Positions 22,710 to 34,939 of a stretch of DNA of 64,000 nt are shown here, piece by piece. The stretch is from Tyto alba (taxonomy: Eukaryota; Chordata; Aves; Strigiformes; Tytonidae), in NCBI RefSeq assembly GCF_018691265.1, contig NW_024881279.1, positions 8,585,243 through 8,649,242 on the forward strand, given 5' to 3'. A program made the position numbers and the translations under genes. How positions within the stretch are numbered: position 1 is the stretch's first letter; each line of letters opens with the position of its first letter. The notes below the pieces were generated by a model. That model searched no databases. It saw nothing but the letters and a program-made list of their open reading frames with translations, and was not told where the DNA came from.

Positions 22710-24873
22710 CATGCATGGACTAATTGATGTCTGATCTATTCAGAGGTTTGGCCCTAAAAAGTAACCTTCAGTTAACTGCTCACATAACTTGTCTGTCACT
22801 TTTGATAACAGTCAGGGCATCATTTTTGCAAGTGTTCAGCAGTAAAATTACTGCTTTGCTCTTGTCAAGTAAATGAGCCCTGAGGCTTGTGTGAGAACCA
22901 TTAATGACGATGCCACAGTGGGATTGGTGCACTGGGCAGCCTGCGGAAGCACAGCTTCTCAATTCACTGTGCCCCTGCTGAGCAGTTTAGGTTTAATTAA
23001 CCTGCATTAATGCCTGCTGGGGTAGCATTTTCCGTGCCTCCTTTTTCAGGGGGTCAAGTGGAGCTGGAGACAGCTGCTGGTGTCTCAGGTGTCCTGTGTA
23101 CGTGGCTGGGATCCTGGAAATGTTTATGTCTGTGTTGTGGAAATAAACTCTGCTTATTATGCTCATAAAAAAACAGTGGCTATAGCCTTGGGCTTTGCCA
23201 GACTTGCTGAGCTGCTGGAGAGAATTATTGACAGAATATAAAAATGCTACAGCTCATGGTGCTAGGGTACATGACTGTGGTCTGTGATATGTGTTTCTGG
23301 GACAGCGGGCTGCAGTGCTTCTAAAGAGTTCTGCAGGGACTGTGTGGGTATTTCAGTTCTCCAGAATGTATGTTTTCCATATGAATCTATGCAGTAAACT
23401 AATTTTACTTTCTAATGGCAAAGAACTCTGAGAATGGGATTTGTCTTGCTGAGCCTGCGCCCAGTTGCTATCAGAAGTGTGAACATCTACCACAAGAATA
23501 GTAGTACCTAAAGACGAGAGGTTGCTACTATTGCTATTTTACTGATAAGTAACAGGCAGAGGCAGGTGACAATTCCTCATCTGACACTGAAGTTCAAGAG
23601 GTTTCTGAGCTCTTGAAGGCAACTGGCAATATGTAAGTGGGGCTCATTTGCAGGTATTGTGAGTGTCCGACTATACTGCAGTCTTGGACATGATCTGGAG
23701 TGTGGCAGCCCTGGAGACAGCTGAGGACATCTTCTTTGTGGGCCATTTAATGGTAGATGGCAAAGCAGGCACCTAAGTTCCTCTCATGCCCCACATGTGG
23801 TGCTCCCATCACAGTCAGTAGTGATTTCTCAGAGCTTTCCTCAGGGAAAACCACCAAGGAGGGAAGGGAAGTCAGGGGTCAAGTCCTGCTCTGGTCAGTA
23901 AGCTTTTGTTTTTTATTTTGATGGTCTAACACATCATCTCTAATTATTATTTTTTTCAGCATGAGTCTTAATGCAGCTCCAGAGTTTTCATACTCTTTGC
24001 CACCTTTTTGGATGCTATTTCCCTGCTGTTATGTGTTTGTAGCTTTCACTTACCAACCATTCCCTCCTGAGGCTGATATTTCCCAAGCACTGTTGGTGCT
24101 CCAGTAATTAAGGAAGAAAAATCCCTTCACTGCAACCCTGAGACTGGGAGGAGATTCAGTTCTGATCCCGCACATGATTTTGAAATATGGGTTTCCATGA
24201 GGTCAGAATAACACTTAAGAGTCCAGTCCCATTGACAGACTCCCAGCCCAGTAGGAGATAAAAGAAAGTTGAAGTGACGACAGGATTATGACTGCCCAAC
24301 CCTGCTCCCCTTCTGCTTCGGGCTGTGTCCTTAGAGTAGGTTGGCAAAAGATATAGGAAAGCCCTCACATAACCCCTCTGATGCAAAGCTCTGTCTATGG
24401 ACTGGGATTGTTCCTGGACTGTGAGGTAAAAGTAACCTTAGTTAAAAGTCTTAACACTGCAGTGAGCAGTGGGACCAACAACATGGGTTTTAGACGGATT
24501 GGGCCTCATGTTTGATGATGAGCTCTGATGAAATCTTTTACAGAGGTTGGGCTTTCTATAAATGTCAAATAACGGGTTGGTATGTTCATTTTCCTCTCAG
24601 AATCTCTCTTTAGCCTAGTCATTTTTGTGCAATGTGTGGTATATTGGACTCAGTTTGTTCAGTAAGACTGACTTTAAACTAGATATTGTGCTTAAGTGGT
24701 TGTGGACAAGAAAGAAAAAAGTGTGCATGTCTACACACAAAAAGCCTTATCCCATAAATCCTATTCTATTAAGAAATTAAGCTTCAGTGGGCCTCTGTTG
24801 AATCCAGTATCATTCCTCTTCTGCAGAAAAAATGTAAAACTTAACTTTCTTGTTAGTTTACCATTTTACTATC

Positions 24874-25441
24874 TGTCATGGTTTAACCCCAGCTGGCAAC
24901 CTAGCTCCACACAACAGCTCTCTCACTCCGCCCCCCCCAGAGATGGAGGAGAGAACTGGAATGGTAAAAGAAAATTCCTGGGTTGAGATAAAGACAGTTT
25001 AACAGATAAAACAAAAGCCACGCACACAAGCAAAGCAAAACAAGGAATTAATTCCCCACTTCCCACTGGCAGTCAGGTTCAACCATCTCCGGGACAGACG
25101 GGCTCCATCACACGTAACGGTGACTTGGGAACACAAATGTCATCATTCTGAACATCCTTCCCTTCCTTCTGCTTCCCCCAGCTGTATACGCTGAGCGTGA
25201 TTCCATATGGTCTGGGATGTTCCCTGTGTCAGTTGGGGTCAGCTGTCCCGGCTGTGTCCCCCCAACCCCTTGTGTGCTCGTGGGTGGGGTGAGAGGCAGA
25301 AAAGGCCTTGATTCTGTGTAAGCACAGCTCAGCAATAACTAAAACATCCCTGTGTTATCAACACTGTTTCCAGCACAAATCTAAAACCTAGCCCCATACT
25401 AGCTACTATAAAGAAAATTAACTCTATCCCAGCCAAAGACA
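24874..25441 (-). mobile_element. Solo LTR of an avian endogenous retrovirus
   Basis: A 568-bp block starts TGTCATGG and ends AAAGACA on the plus strand, so its ends are the inverted TGTC/GACA typical of LTRs. Read on the minus strand it starts with a 'ggctgggatagagttaa' segment. It then carries 'gttgataaca', 'gacagctgacccc', a degenerate TATA-like CGTATACAGCTGGGGG (plus 25180-25195), and a U5-side 'ttaaactgtctttatctcaa' followed by 'ctggggttaaaccatgaca'. I recognise this as a multicopy LTR family seen in many bird genomes. No gag, pol or env sequence flanks it, so it is a solo LTR left by LTR-LTR recombination. The ATTAAA-type poly(A) signal expected before the ACTGTC step reads GTTAAA here. 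The 5' minus-strand edge has a small deletion relative to the family as I recall it, indicating an old, inactive copy. Open frames across it are not genes. Confidence 0.85.
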
Positions 25442-27469
25442 GTGTACTGTCCTAGGAGAAAGCAAGTCCAAGAATCTGAAACTCAGGTATATGTCCCTGC
25501 ATATGAAGTTCAGGTGTGCCATGGATTTTGTAATGTACCCACCAGACCGTGAGTGCTTGCATGAAAATCCCTGATTCCTCTCTGAGAGATCAGTGATTGG
25601 TGTTTGTCTCACTAGGTGAGAAGATACCAATGCATATTCTTGCTCCACTGTGAAGTAGGATGGAGAGAAAGGTTTTGTTTCTTGTCTGATTCATGTCCTT
25701 ATGGCCCTGCTGCTGTCTATATAGGGACCGGGCAGGGTATGATTGCTTTTAGACAGGGCAAGTTTGATGTGGTGCTTTCTAAGCAATGTTAGGGCAGTCC
25801 CAGGAGAGTGTGTGGTCAGACAAAGTTCCTTTGGCTTTGGCTGCATTGTTGGAAGGCCCTTAGGAGATGATGCAGAAGAGGAGAGGGAGTGGGTCTGTGC
25901 TACTTAGCGGTTGGCGCTTATGTTTTCAAACACGCAGGATTCAAATGAGGTGAAAACCCCGTCTGGCCACACTGGCAAAGCTGAATTTTTGGAACTGAAA
26001 AAGAGGGAGGATGGTTTATTTCCTGCATTGTATGCTTGCTCAAGACCTTGGAGATAGAAACAGTTCTACTCTAAATAATGTATGAGCGGCCTGAGTCTCT
26101 TGATACAAGAGCTAATACACCAGATCCACCTTTTTTGAAGACTCAGAGTGGGTCAGTTTGTGTCCTGGGATGTCTGGACTTTATTTTACACAGTCCCTGC
26201 CCTCTGTGGAAGCAGGAGCAGCAAGGCATCAACAATGTGATAGAAGTGAAGGCAAACCAGAATGGCTTCCAATTTCTGGGAACCCTCTGGGCTGCCTCAT
26301 AGGCACTCTTGCTGCTACTGCCTTCTTCATGTACCATCTGTTTATGCTTGCTAAGCAAGGACTAGAAAGGAGAAAAGACTTGTCCATGGAAGAACTTTGC
26401 CTGTCCTTGTTTCAACATCACAGTGGACAGTCAGACAACCAACCAATCCCTGCTTCACCAATATGAAGACTAAAAGATCAGAGTGACGAGAAAATGGTTA
26501 ACAGCAACAGCAGTGGCTGTAATGGCCATGAGAAGCTTTTCAGTGTTGTAGCATCAGCAAGTTGCTGAGTTTGCCTTTCAGAAACTGCTCACAGAGAGAA
26601 GTGTAAGATGGTTGTCCTATGAATGGTGTTACTCTGCCACAGGATTCCTGCATTTTCCTTCCAGGCTGGAGCAGCCTGGTCACCAAAGTTGTGCTTTTTT
26701 TTTTGAACACTACTTGTTTGTGTCTTCATGTGGTTTGATGAGCGAATGAAAGGAATTGCTAGTGAAGTGGTCATTAGCACATATTTACATAGGTTAATTG
26801 CATGGGGTAATGATAGATCAATGTGAATTTCAGTGGGGTTACTGGTAGAGACATCTTCCTGACAGTGCTTCATGACATCATTCCTTGACGTTGAATTATA
26901 TTTTTCAGGCCTCAGCAGGCTGTAGCTAAGGATTTAGCAAGATCTCTGGGTCATGTCAAACCTTGCTTTTGTGGCTGTAGGTATTGGATTTAGGCATGTC
27001 ATGCATGTTGGGTGCATTTATTGAGTTTACCATTGCAGTCCAATGAGGAGATTTCTAAGGAGAAAAACTACCATCATTCACACATATAACCACCATTCTG
27101 GTTCCCTGGTGAATCACTATTGCAAATTTAACAAAGCTGAAGAATAAGTGGGTTTAGAGCATCTGAGTACTTAAAGCCTATTTGTAATAGACATAATTTC
27201 ATTATTGCTACCAAAGATCCATGGTCATCTTATTGCCTGAGCTATATGAACGGTTGTAATTTATCCTGCTTTTCCTAGGCTAAGCACCATGTTACTCTTG
27301 GTAAACCACTACTGCTACCTGAGCAAACTAGTTTAGAGCTGGTTCTGTCATGTCTACATTAGTCTGCCATCTGCTACTTACACCAAACCTCCCCTTGGCC
27401 GCAGTCCAGGGCTCCTGCAGGCTTTGCAGATGCTCAAGCACCCCAATGGCTGTAGATGGGGGTTTAAAT
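25442..27469. other. Non-coding unique sequence
   Basis: No gene recognised. The plus-strand frame at 26158-26466 (102 codons, only if begun at a TTG) and the minus-strand frame at 26589-26873 (94 codons) show no family motifs. A short T run lies at about 26695-26704. Confidence 0.6.
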
Positions 27470-27560
27470 AAAACAGAGCATTGATGTGGATATGAAATTA
27501 ATTAATGTCCCTGCTATTAAATTACTGTCTCTAAGGGAAGACTTTTATTTTGCCTCTAAG
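27470..27560. promoter_or_regulatory. Candidate conserved noncoding element
   Basis: Complex AT-rich block with AAATTAATTAATG (about 27497) and ATTAAATTACTG (about 27516), giving clustered ATTA/TAAT cores. The texture resembles homeodomain-responsive enhancers. Inference only. Confidence 0.22.
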
Positions 27561-30500
27561 ATGACAGTGTTTCATTAGAAAGAAAAAAGAAGATTTAGAG
27601 AGCTGAAGCTTTGAAACATTTTATCAGATTTATTTATAATAAGTAACAGTTGTATCATTTTTCTTGTGATCTTAGTAAAATACAGAGGTTTGGACCTGTA
27701 CTTTATAAGAGAATTGCCATGAAAAACCTGCTTTTGTGAACTCCTAGGTTGCAACAGAGTCCTGTCTGTTTTTCAAGGATCAGTCCCTGACTGTTTCCAC
27801 AAATCAGCAGCTTGAACACCTCAGTGGGGCAGCCATTCTTTTAGCTATTCATTTATTTCCAAAAACATATGGGCAAAGCTCCACACACCTTTCAGAGCAT
27901 ATATCAGCTGTGGGCTGATGATGAGCGACTCTAGTGGCAGATAAACTGCTGTCAGGTGGGAGGAAAGGACCCTTTCCTGTGTTCTAGCTTTGCTTTGCTT
28001 CAAATGGGTATCAAATTGCTTTGATTTTGTGTCGCTGGAGGTTTGGATATGCTTATTTATGGATATACTGAGAAGTGGGGCAAGTAAATGAGAAGCAAGA
28101 CAGTATTTAGAAAAAAAATGCTGGAATGTGACTTGGAACCCTGAGGGAGAATTGCAGCCATTTACACCCAGCAGAAATGGGTCCACAAATTTTTGCTGTG
28201 TGCCTGCTACCCACTGACCATCCTGCTGACATTGGCAAACTTCTTTAGCCTGGCATTACTGAACTAAAGTGAACAACAGTCTTTTGTAGGAGTAGAAAGG
28301 TCAGGGTAGAGGTGCTATGGTCAGGAAATTTGTGCAGCAACTGTCCATATGACATCTAACTGCATCCAGAGCTGTCATTTTGTCACTGTCAGAAGCATTA
28401 AATTAAATTAAAACAAATAAATAACCTCCCCTAACCCTGCAGTGGACACCTATATGAACTAGGAGAAAAAAATGTACCTGGAGGGTACACACCATTTATT
28501 TAGAAAAATAGGAATGGTGAATATCTGCAGATGAAGAAAAATTTCTCAGTCCTTGGGGTTACTTGATCTGCTAATTATCCATACCTCAGAACCCATTATT
28601 CACACTTTTCTGCCTTTCTCCAAGAAATCTATTTGGCAGACATCTATATATGTGTTTTTATAGTTTTCTGTGAGATCAGCAGGAACAAAAGAAAATTCAA
28701 GTTGTAGACTATTAATAAAATGCAAACACACAAGTGTCTTTGATGTTTGCCAGTAAGCTGATCAAGACAGAGATTTCTGCTATGTTGAGATCTGAATCAC
28801 TGAAAAAAATAAGTTTTGCAAACTTGCCTTTGCCCAACTAAACAACCAAGGGCAAACTGCAGCTTCATTTGGAAGCATGTTTGGCACACACAGCAGTGGT
28901 GACTCATGTATATTAACAGCAGCAGGGTTTTGGTTCTCCTGCACCTTGTTACTATAATGCCAAGTTATTCATCAGCACAAACACTGTCCTGCACACTCTC
29001 CTCCAGAAAAAAGCCAAACTAAGGAGGTCTTGGGAGCTCTAATTTACATCATGCTTGATACAAAGCTTGCTGGAAAGGTTATCTTTGACTGAAATGGGCT
29101 GTGGAACTACCTAAAATGACCCAGTGCATGTAGGAATCAGACCTCAATCTATGTATCACATTTTACACCCTGAATATTTTGCAGCATCATGGAGAAGGTC
29201 ACTTTTGTGATGCAAAACTGCTGGTGAAACAAGACAACACTACTTTGAGAGAGAGCTCACAACCATGGCAGGGGTTTACAAGGATGGAGATTTGCTGGCT
29301 AAGAAAGAGGGGGTTTATATATTTCCCTGTTTTGTTGTTTGTTTTTTTTTGTGGTTTGTTTGTTTGCTTTTGGTTTTGTGTTTTTTTTGTTGTTGTTGTT
29401 TGGTTGGGTTTTTTTTCTGCACTGTAGGGCAGATTTCTTTTTGTCATTAACGAATTTATGTGGAGATGGCTTCTTCGGCATTGTAATATGCTACCCTAAC
29501 TGTGCCTTGACTCTTTCTTATGGATATTGCTGCTCTCAATTTTCTGCTGAGTAGCTCCAGGCATGACATGGTTGGAGTGATATTCATGTAAACAAAATGA
29601 AGGAAAAGCCCTTCAGAAAGGAGCATGATTCTGGTTCTGGTGTCACCAGCTCATGCTGGAGATGGTAACTGAAGTAAATGGTCAGATACACAGGGGAAGC
29701 CTGGGATAGTTCAGTGTTTGAGGCAGTCTCATCCTCCTGTGGGTTTGCCTCTCCACCTGCACATCTCTGCCCCTCCTCCTCCAGTGCTGTGGATCTACAG
29801 ACATCCTTGAATTCCTGCAGGAGCAAGAATTAACCAAGAAATGGGCAGATTTACCTTATTCGGTGCCTACTCAGTGAGTGCCTAGAGCAGGACATCACTC
29901 ATCTTGCCCTGATTATGGTTGTATTGTAGGGAATGTGTTAAAAATGCAGCAACTACTATTTGTTTTTGAAAAACCCAGGGATCTTCTATCAGGATAAACA
30001 TCCAAAAGCATGTGGCCTCTGTGACAGCTACAGGCCTAAGATGGACTTAAGTGATATGCATAGAGCTAGAACTGACCTTCACCAGACTGGATTTCACTCT
30101 CTGAGCTAGACAATGGTTTGTTAAAATGGGATTTCTATTGCTTCTCTCTGTATACTGGCAAATATATCTTGCCTGCTTGGATCTATATTTTTTGAGTGCT
30201 TCATTTAAACTCTGAACTCTGAGGCAGATGAGCACTGGAGTTTGGTGATATTTGAAAAAGTACTTTGGATCCCATAGTTGGCAAGAGGACACTAATAGAG
30301 CTTTAGATGGGTCTGAGTAGAAAGACAGGTGATATTTTCAGAGCTCATCTCTGCAAATACTGTTGTATTTTGTCTTGTCTTCTGCAGTACAGATGACCAG
30401 TTAGACATGATTTTCACAGGCGCTAAGTGAGAATGAAACAGAAACATGTTTTGAGGGACGTAGAAGAAAGTGTTCCTCAACTTGAGGTTCTTGTCTGAGG

Positions 30501-31379
30501 TTATGCACACATATGCATTTAAAGGATCATGCTGAAAGATCCCAATCCAAGAAGTTGCACTCCAGATTGGAGAATTTTATTTTTAATACACTTTATCTGA
30601 ACGTTAGTGTTCTTTCAGGAACAGATCTCTATGATGGGGACATGTGTACATTTCGATAGGGTAGGTTTGTCATGACCCAAGGCATCAAGTCTGTCAAGGC
30701 TCCCACAGCAGGCTGTCAGGCCACTGAGCAGTTATCCCTGTCAGCTACATTTGAGATGGATTGAATCTAGTGAGTTGAGTTGCATACCCCAGACATAAGT
30801 TGCATCCAAGAAGCGGGGAGCCAACCTAGGGAGAGCGAGGGATTTGAACAACAAAGTTAGGGAAGTGCACAACTGAGTTGTCTTATGTTGAAAATGTGAC
30901 TTTTCATAAGTCAGTGATCTGTGTGCAAGTCCACTGAGGTCTGGTTATTTCAAGAATAGGATAGACAGCTGATACAAATTAGAGTCTCCCTGGGCTTCCC
31001 ATGTCTACCTGCAGTTCATGCAGGATGGAACACGAGACAAAAGAAATATTCTGATTCTGGATGATGATACTGTTTTGTTTATTTTAATGTAGGTCAGAAA
31101 GACACATTGGAACTGTGGTAGGGAATAGCACTTTGCACAAGGTCATGATGTAGACCAGTGAACAACTGACCCAAAACTGTTTGTCTCCATTTATGCCAGC
31201 TGGCCAGGGCATGTCAGCTGAGCTGCAACTCAGCTCACACCTCATAGAACAGTAGCTAAACTCTACCACTAGCATCAACTGACCTTTCTATAAACCTGCT
31301 GTGCTGCTTTATCAGTTGAGCCTCTGGCCCAATCATTTTTAAATGGCTCTGTTTGCCAACCTTGCATTGTTCCTGCAAA
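27561..31379. other. Non-coding sequence with a T/G-rich tract
   Basis: No gene recognised. A long T-rich, G-interrupted tract (GTTT/GTT units) spans about 29325-29415 and generates spurious hydrophobic open frames (F, L and V rich) on the plus strand and K, N and Q rich frames on the minus strand. The minus-strand frame at 27845-28186 (113 codons) has no recognisable domain. 28.4-29.2 kb and 30.5-31.4 kb are featureless. Confidence 0.6.
29325..29415. repeat. T-rich (GTTT)n-like low-complexity tract
   Basis: The tract is built of GTTTG, GTTTT and TTGTTGTTG units with few other bases. It is compositionally biased rather than a clean tandem array and explains the phenylalanine-rich open frames across it. 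Confidence 0.8.
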
Positions 31380-31660
31380 CCAACTGAGTGTGTTAGGAGA
31401 GGATAATTAGGGAGAACACAGTAATTAATACTGCTGATAATAACCCAGAGGTGTCATTTAGCTGCCTGACTTACACCGAATTCCCTCGGTGTGGAGAAGG
31501 AGGAGAAGGGACCTGCTGAAGTCTTTTCATAGCAGTTTAGCTCTCTGCAGGAGGCAATCACACACTGAAAGCCCCTGAGGTCTCCTGAGCTGCTATTGAT
31601 TGCCTTGAAGACAGTGATGGCATGTCAGTATTGATTATTTTCCTATTATAAACTCCTTCA
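31380..31660. promoter_or_regulatory. Candidate conserved noncoding element with short hairpin
   Basis: A non-repetitive block has ATAATTAGG (about 31404), GTAATTAATAC (about 31421) and, at 31473-31492, a perfect 7-bp hairpin ACACCGA/TCGGTGT around a 6-nt loop carrying both local CpGs. It continues with GAGGCAATCACACAC, CTATTGATTGCC and GTATTGATTATTTTCC words. The even complexity, absence of repeats and dense homeodomain-type cores resemble deeply conserved enhancers. Without a second genome this stays an inference. Confidence 0.3.
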
Positions 31661-32640
31661 TCTTGTCCCTTTTTGCCATGATCCGTTGGGTAAACTCAGG
31701 AAACAAGTAAGAACAGCTGAGGTTTGTGGTTATGAAGTGTTTAGGAGAGGAGTGGAAGCACTGTTTCAGCTAGCAGTTAGGTCTTGCTCTAAGAAAGTGA
31801 CTACAGCTAAAAGAAAGTTCAAAGGGACATGGTGGTATAAGGATAAAAAGCATACTTCAGGTCTGTGTAGGCTTTTCTACTTTGACATTATAAGAGGCAT
31901 TTTTTAACACTGATTGCTGTCTTGAGCACAGCTGCACTTGGCAATTTATGTGCAATTCCATGGTCAGGTCTATTTGTTCTTCATAATGTAGTTACTCCAA
32001 ATGTTTCATGACCTTCCTTTTCCCAGGGGTCCTTGGAAGGTCCCTTAGGTTCCTTATGTCTCCTGTGATGTCCTGTTGGCTGTGGCAGGGTTGACTGTGG
32101 GAGAGATGAAGCTTGTTTCCCACCTGGTCACTACCGACTTCACGTATGGAAGTTCCACATCACTGGACATCCCTAGGTTGATGTCCATTTGCTGTTTGCA
32201 GTATTTTTTCAAAGTATTTCCCATCACCTCGTCCAGAAACAGCATTAATTTCATCCAGCGCAAAGTCCTTCTGTTCCCTACAGCTTTTGCCCCAATTTTA
32301 GTGAGACTGCAGTGTATTTACTTTAGGTTTGATTAGGTAATGTGGTCACTGATATCATCCTGTGCCTTGGGTTTTTGTTAATGCAAACAGCTATTGAAAA
32401 CCCACAGAATTGTGTTTTCCTACTAATAATAATCTCAGAAGCTGGGGGGAATCAGTGTGCTTCTGCTCATGTAAATTAAACTGTAGTTAAACATGTGCCA
32501 ATGTAAGGTCATGCTTTTTCTTCTGATTTTTTTTTTAACATGTGACATTTGGACTGTCATTTCCTAAACCTTATTCACTGCATGATAAATGAGTATGTTT
32601 TATTCAGGACATTGGAGTGCACTCAGGAGACATGAGCAGT
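31661..32640. other. Non-coding unique sequence
   Basis: No gene supported. At about 32054-32336 both strands are open (69 codons minus, 86 plus) and several CpGs cluster at 32150-32260, which is mildly unusual, but neither peptide is recognised and no splice framework is obvious. Confidence 0.5.
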
Positions 32641-32705
32641 TCCAGTGACCTTCTCTGTGACCTTGAACAAGTGTTTTCTCTCTCTGTGTCTGCTCCTTCC
32701 CAGAG
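32641..32705 (+). mobile_element. MIR/CORE-SINE-like fossil
   Basis: The words 'ctgtgaccttgaacaagt' and 'ctctctctgtgtctgctcc' match the layout of the MIR SINE segment 'tgtgaccttgggcaagt' followed by 'ctctctgtgcctcagtttcc'. About 60 bp are recognisable, with several substitutions. MIR copies occur at low density in birds. Inserted on the plus strand. Confidence 0.45.
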
Positions 32706-34939
32706 GTTTTAAAACCAAATGACTGTCACTGATGTCTATTATCAGCCCTTATTCTGTGGAGCTATCCTTCCTTGTGTCACGACAGTAATACATCTTACCC
32801 TTTAACTGTGTAGAATTTGAACATCTAGTCTATATTAATTATCTAAAGAATGATTTAGTCCATTCCAAAATAGCTTTCTAAAGAAGGTATGGTGAATCAT
32901 TCTCCTGACTTGCCCTTTCTTTGTTCACTGAGTATAGTAGAAGCCTGGATGGCTAGTGAGACTAGATATCTAATTTTGAAGACAACTAAGTTTAGGTAAG
33001 AGAAAGTCCATCCATAAAGTCACAAAATGCAGATGTGAGAGTTTTGTCAGTAAAACTTCTTGCTTTCCTCTTTATTGTGGATTTTTTTTTTCCCATATTT
33101 TTTTTTTGTCCTTGTGTGATATGTGTCTTTGTTCAACAGCAATTAATAGAGCTGCACATCTGTCCTGATGCAAAGGTGTCAGGTTCTGTAAGTCAACATG
33201 ACAAAGGAAGGAAAGAGAAGGAAATTTGTGAGAGAAGAAAAGCAATAAAAAAATAAGAAAATGAGCTTGATATAGGTAGGTTACAAAGTACTATCAGTGT
33301 TTATCAGGAAAATAAGACAATAATGACTGGGTCCTGCTAGGGTAAGTAACCTTGTTCCTGCCTGATTACTGCAGCTTTTTTGTAAGGAGGTGGTTCATGC
33401 GTGATTTGTCAGTGAGTGTATTATACTAACTCTTGTTGTTCTCCATGATGGTTAGAAAGGATTTAGAGCTTTGTTTTTATTTTATTTTATTTTATTTCTT
33501 GTTTTCCCTTCCTCTTCTGGCTGTCAGGGTGAATTTGTATCTTCCAACAATGCTGGGGAGGTGGTAAAGATGTCAAAAAGAGGATGTAAAATGCATTTTA
33601 AAGTGAGCCGTTAGGAATTGGTTTGATGTTTCTGACAAAGGGAAAGGTTACTGCACACAGCTTTTCAGCTCCTATCTTTTTATTTCTTTTCTTGTCAATC
33701 ACAGCTGGAGCCAGAGGAATTCCTCATCACGACTAGGTTGTCCCATACACACAGTTAAGCTGGCAGTAGGCTTGATGACTCGTCATACAGGCACAAATCA
33801 CACTCCCCAGGATGTGTCTGGCACTTGGGTTACATCTGTTCTTACCAGTGACTGTCCCCTGGGCTTCTGGTAAGCAGGCTGGCGGGTTCAGAGGTAGCCT
33901 TGTTCTCTCTCCACAGGATCTCTTCCCTTCTTTTTTTGCAAGCATGAGAAATGCCTACTCATTCACACTTGTGTTGTGCAAGGAGACCTTGATCCTTAAG
34001 TGAACTTTACTGACTGACTTGCTCCAAAAATTTAAGATTACAGATTCGGAGCCATCCACATAATATAGTGAATTTCTGCTGTTGATAACAGACCAATAAT
34101 GCTGATGCTAAGTTTGGCACCCACAGACACTGGGCCTGGCTCACTCTCTGGTCACCTGCTTGGGGAGAAGGAAGGAAAAATTCAGACACAAAGTTTAAAG
34201 GCAGCCCAGAACGGAAGGGAGGTGTCTTCAGGAAGGAGCTTTACTAGTCTAAAGATATGACTTCTAAGTGCAGAAATGTTTTACTGTTGATGCTTTAAAT
34301 TACAAATGAGCTGAGCTGGAGACAAGGGAAATCACCATGCATGAGCATGTACTTTAACTAATAGGTATTTACATCATGTTTCATTTCTGGATAACTCAGG
34401 AATGGGAAAAAAATAAAAGAATTTTTGCCAGTTCAGTTCATTATGAAAAGCAATAGCTAGTTCTAAATAGCCCTTTATTTCTTCTCAAATCTTATTATAG
34501 GACTGGCTTAATAGCTTTAGTTTCCCGGTTTGTAATATGAGAGTCAAGCACTTTCAATATTTTGGTAAAAATATGCAAACTTGATTGTTTTTCCAAAAGC
34601 AACTGAAAACATAAACTTATTTGAGGAAACTCTCAAGTGTCTTTTCTTTAGCTGAGCATTAACATTTTCTGACGCAGACACAGCAAACAAGTTTCATTAA
34701 TTATTTTTTTTCTAGCCAATGTTTACTGGTTATGTGGGTTTCACATGGATGGGAGGAAGGCAAATCTCCTTCAAGTTTTCTTCTCTTCTGATTTGCAGTT
34801 CTTGGTTTTGCTTTTTGTCTTTCTGGACTAAAACCAAAGGCAACATTTCTAGATGTCCTGAGAAGTCTTCAGTGTCAGAGCTTTTCTTGGCAAACAGAAG
34901 AGTGCAATTGCAAAGCAGAAAAGAAGTGCCTTATTTAGC
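32706..34939. other. Non-coding sequence with short repeats
   Basis: No gene recognised. It contains T runs at 33079-33110 and a (TTTTA)n tract at about 33474-33497. Open frames of 60-81 codons on both strands show no motifs. Confidence 0.6.
33474..33497. repeat. (TTTTA)n microsatellite
   Basis: About four to five tandem TTTTA units, ending at TTTCTTG. A simple pentanucleotide repeat. Confidence 0.85.

Larger units (their letters stand above)
20511..24873. other. Non-coding sequence with homopolymers
   Basis: No gene recognised. It contains A21 (20613-20633), T18 (22037-22054) and a pyrimidine tract (about 22628-22709). The longest open frame of the whole window (169 codons, 21175-21684) lies here; its composition shows no domain, no signal peptide and no repeat structure, and I treat it as chance. 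Around 23530-23570 a weak MIR-like antisense stretch was considered but is too short to call. Confidence 0.55.

Noticed and set aside
23530..23600. Possible MIR-like antisense stretch ('ttttactgataagtaacaggcagagg')
   Set aside because: Only about 30 bp resemble MIR and the following words do not continue in order. Too weak to annotate.
24696..25335. Open frames overlapping the LTR (96 and 75 codons)
   Set aside because: They fall inside or straddle the solo LTR, which has no coding role here.
29179..29554. Phenylalanine/valine-rich 'membrane protein' frames
   Set aside because: They are produced by the T/G-rich low-complexity tract; the opposite strand gives Lys/Asn/Gln-rich frames from the same tract.
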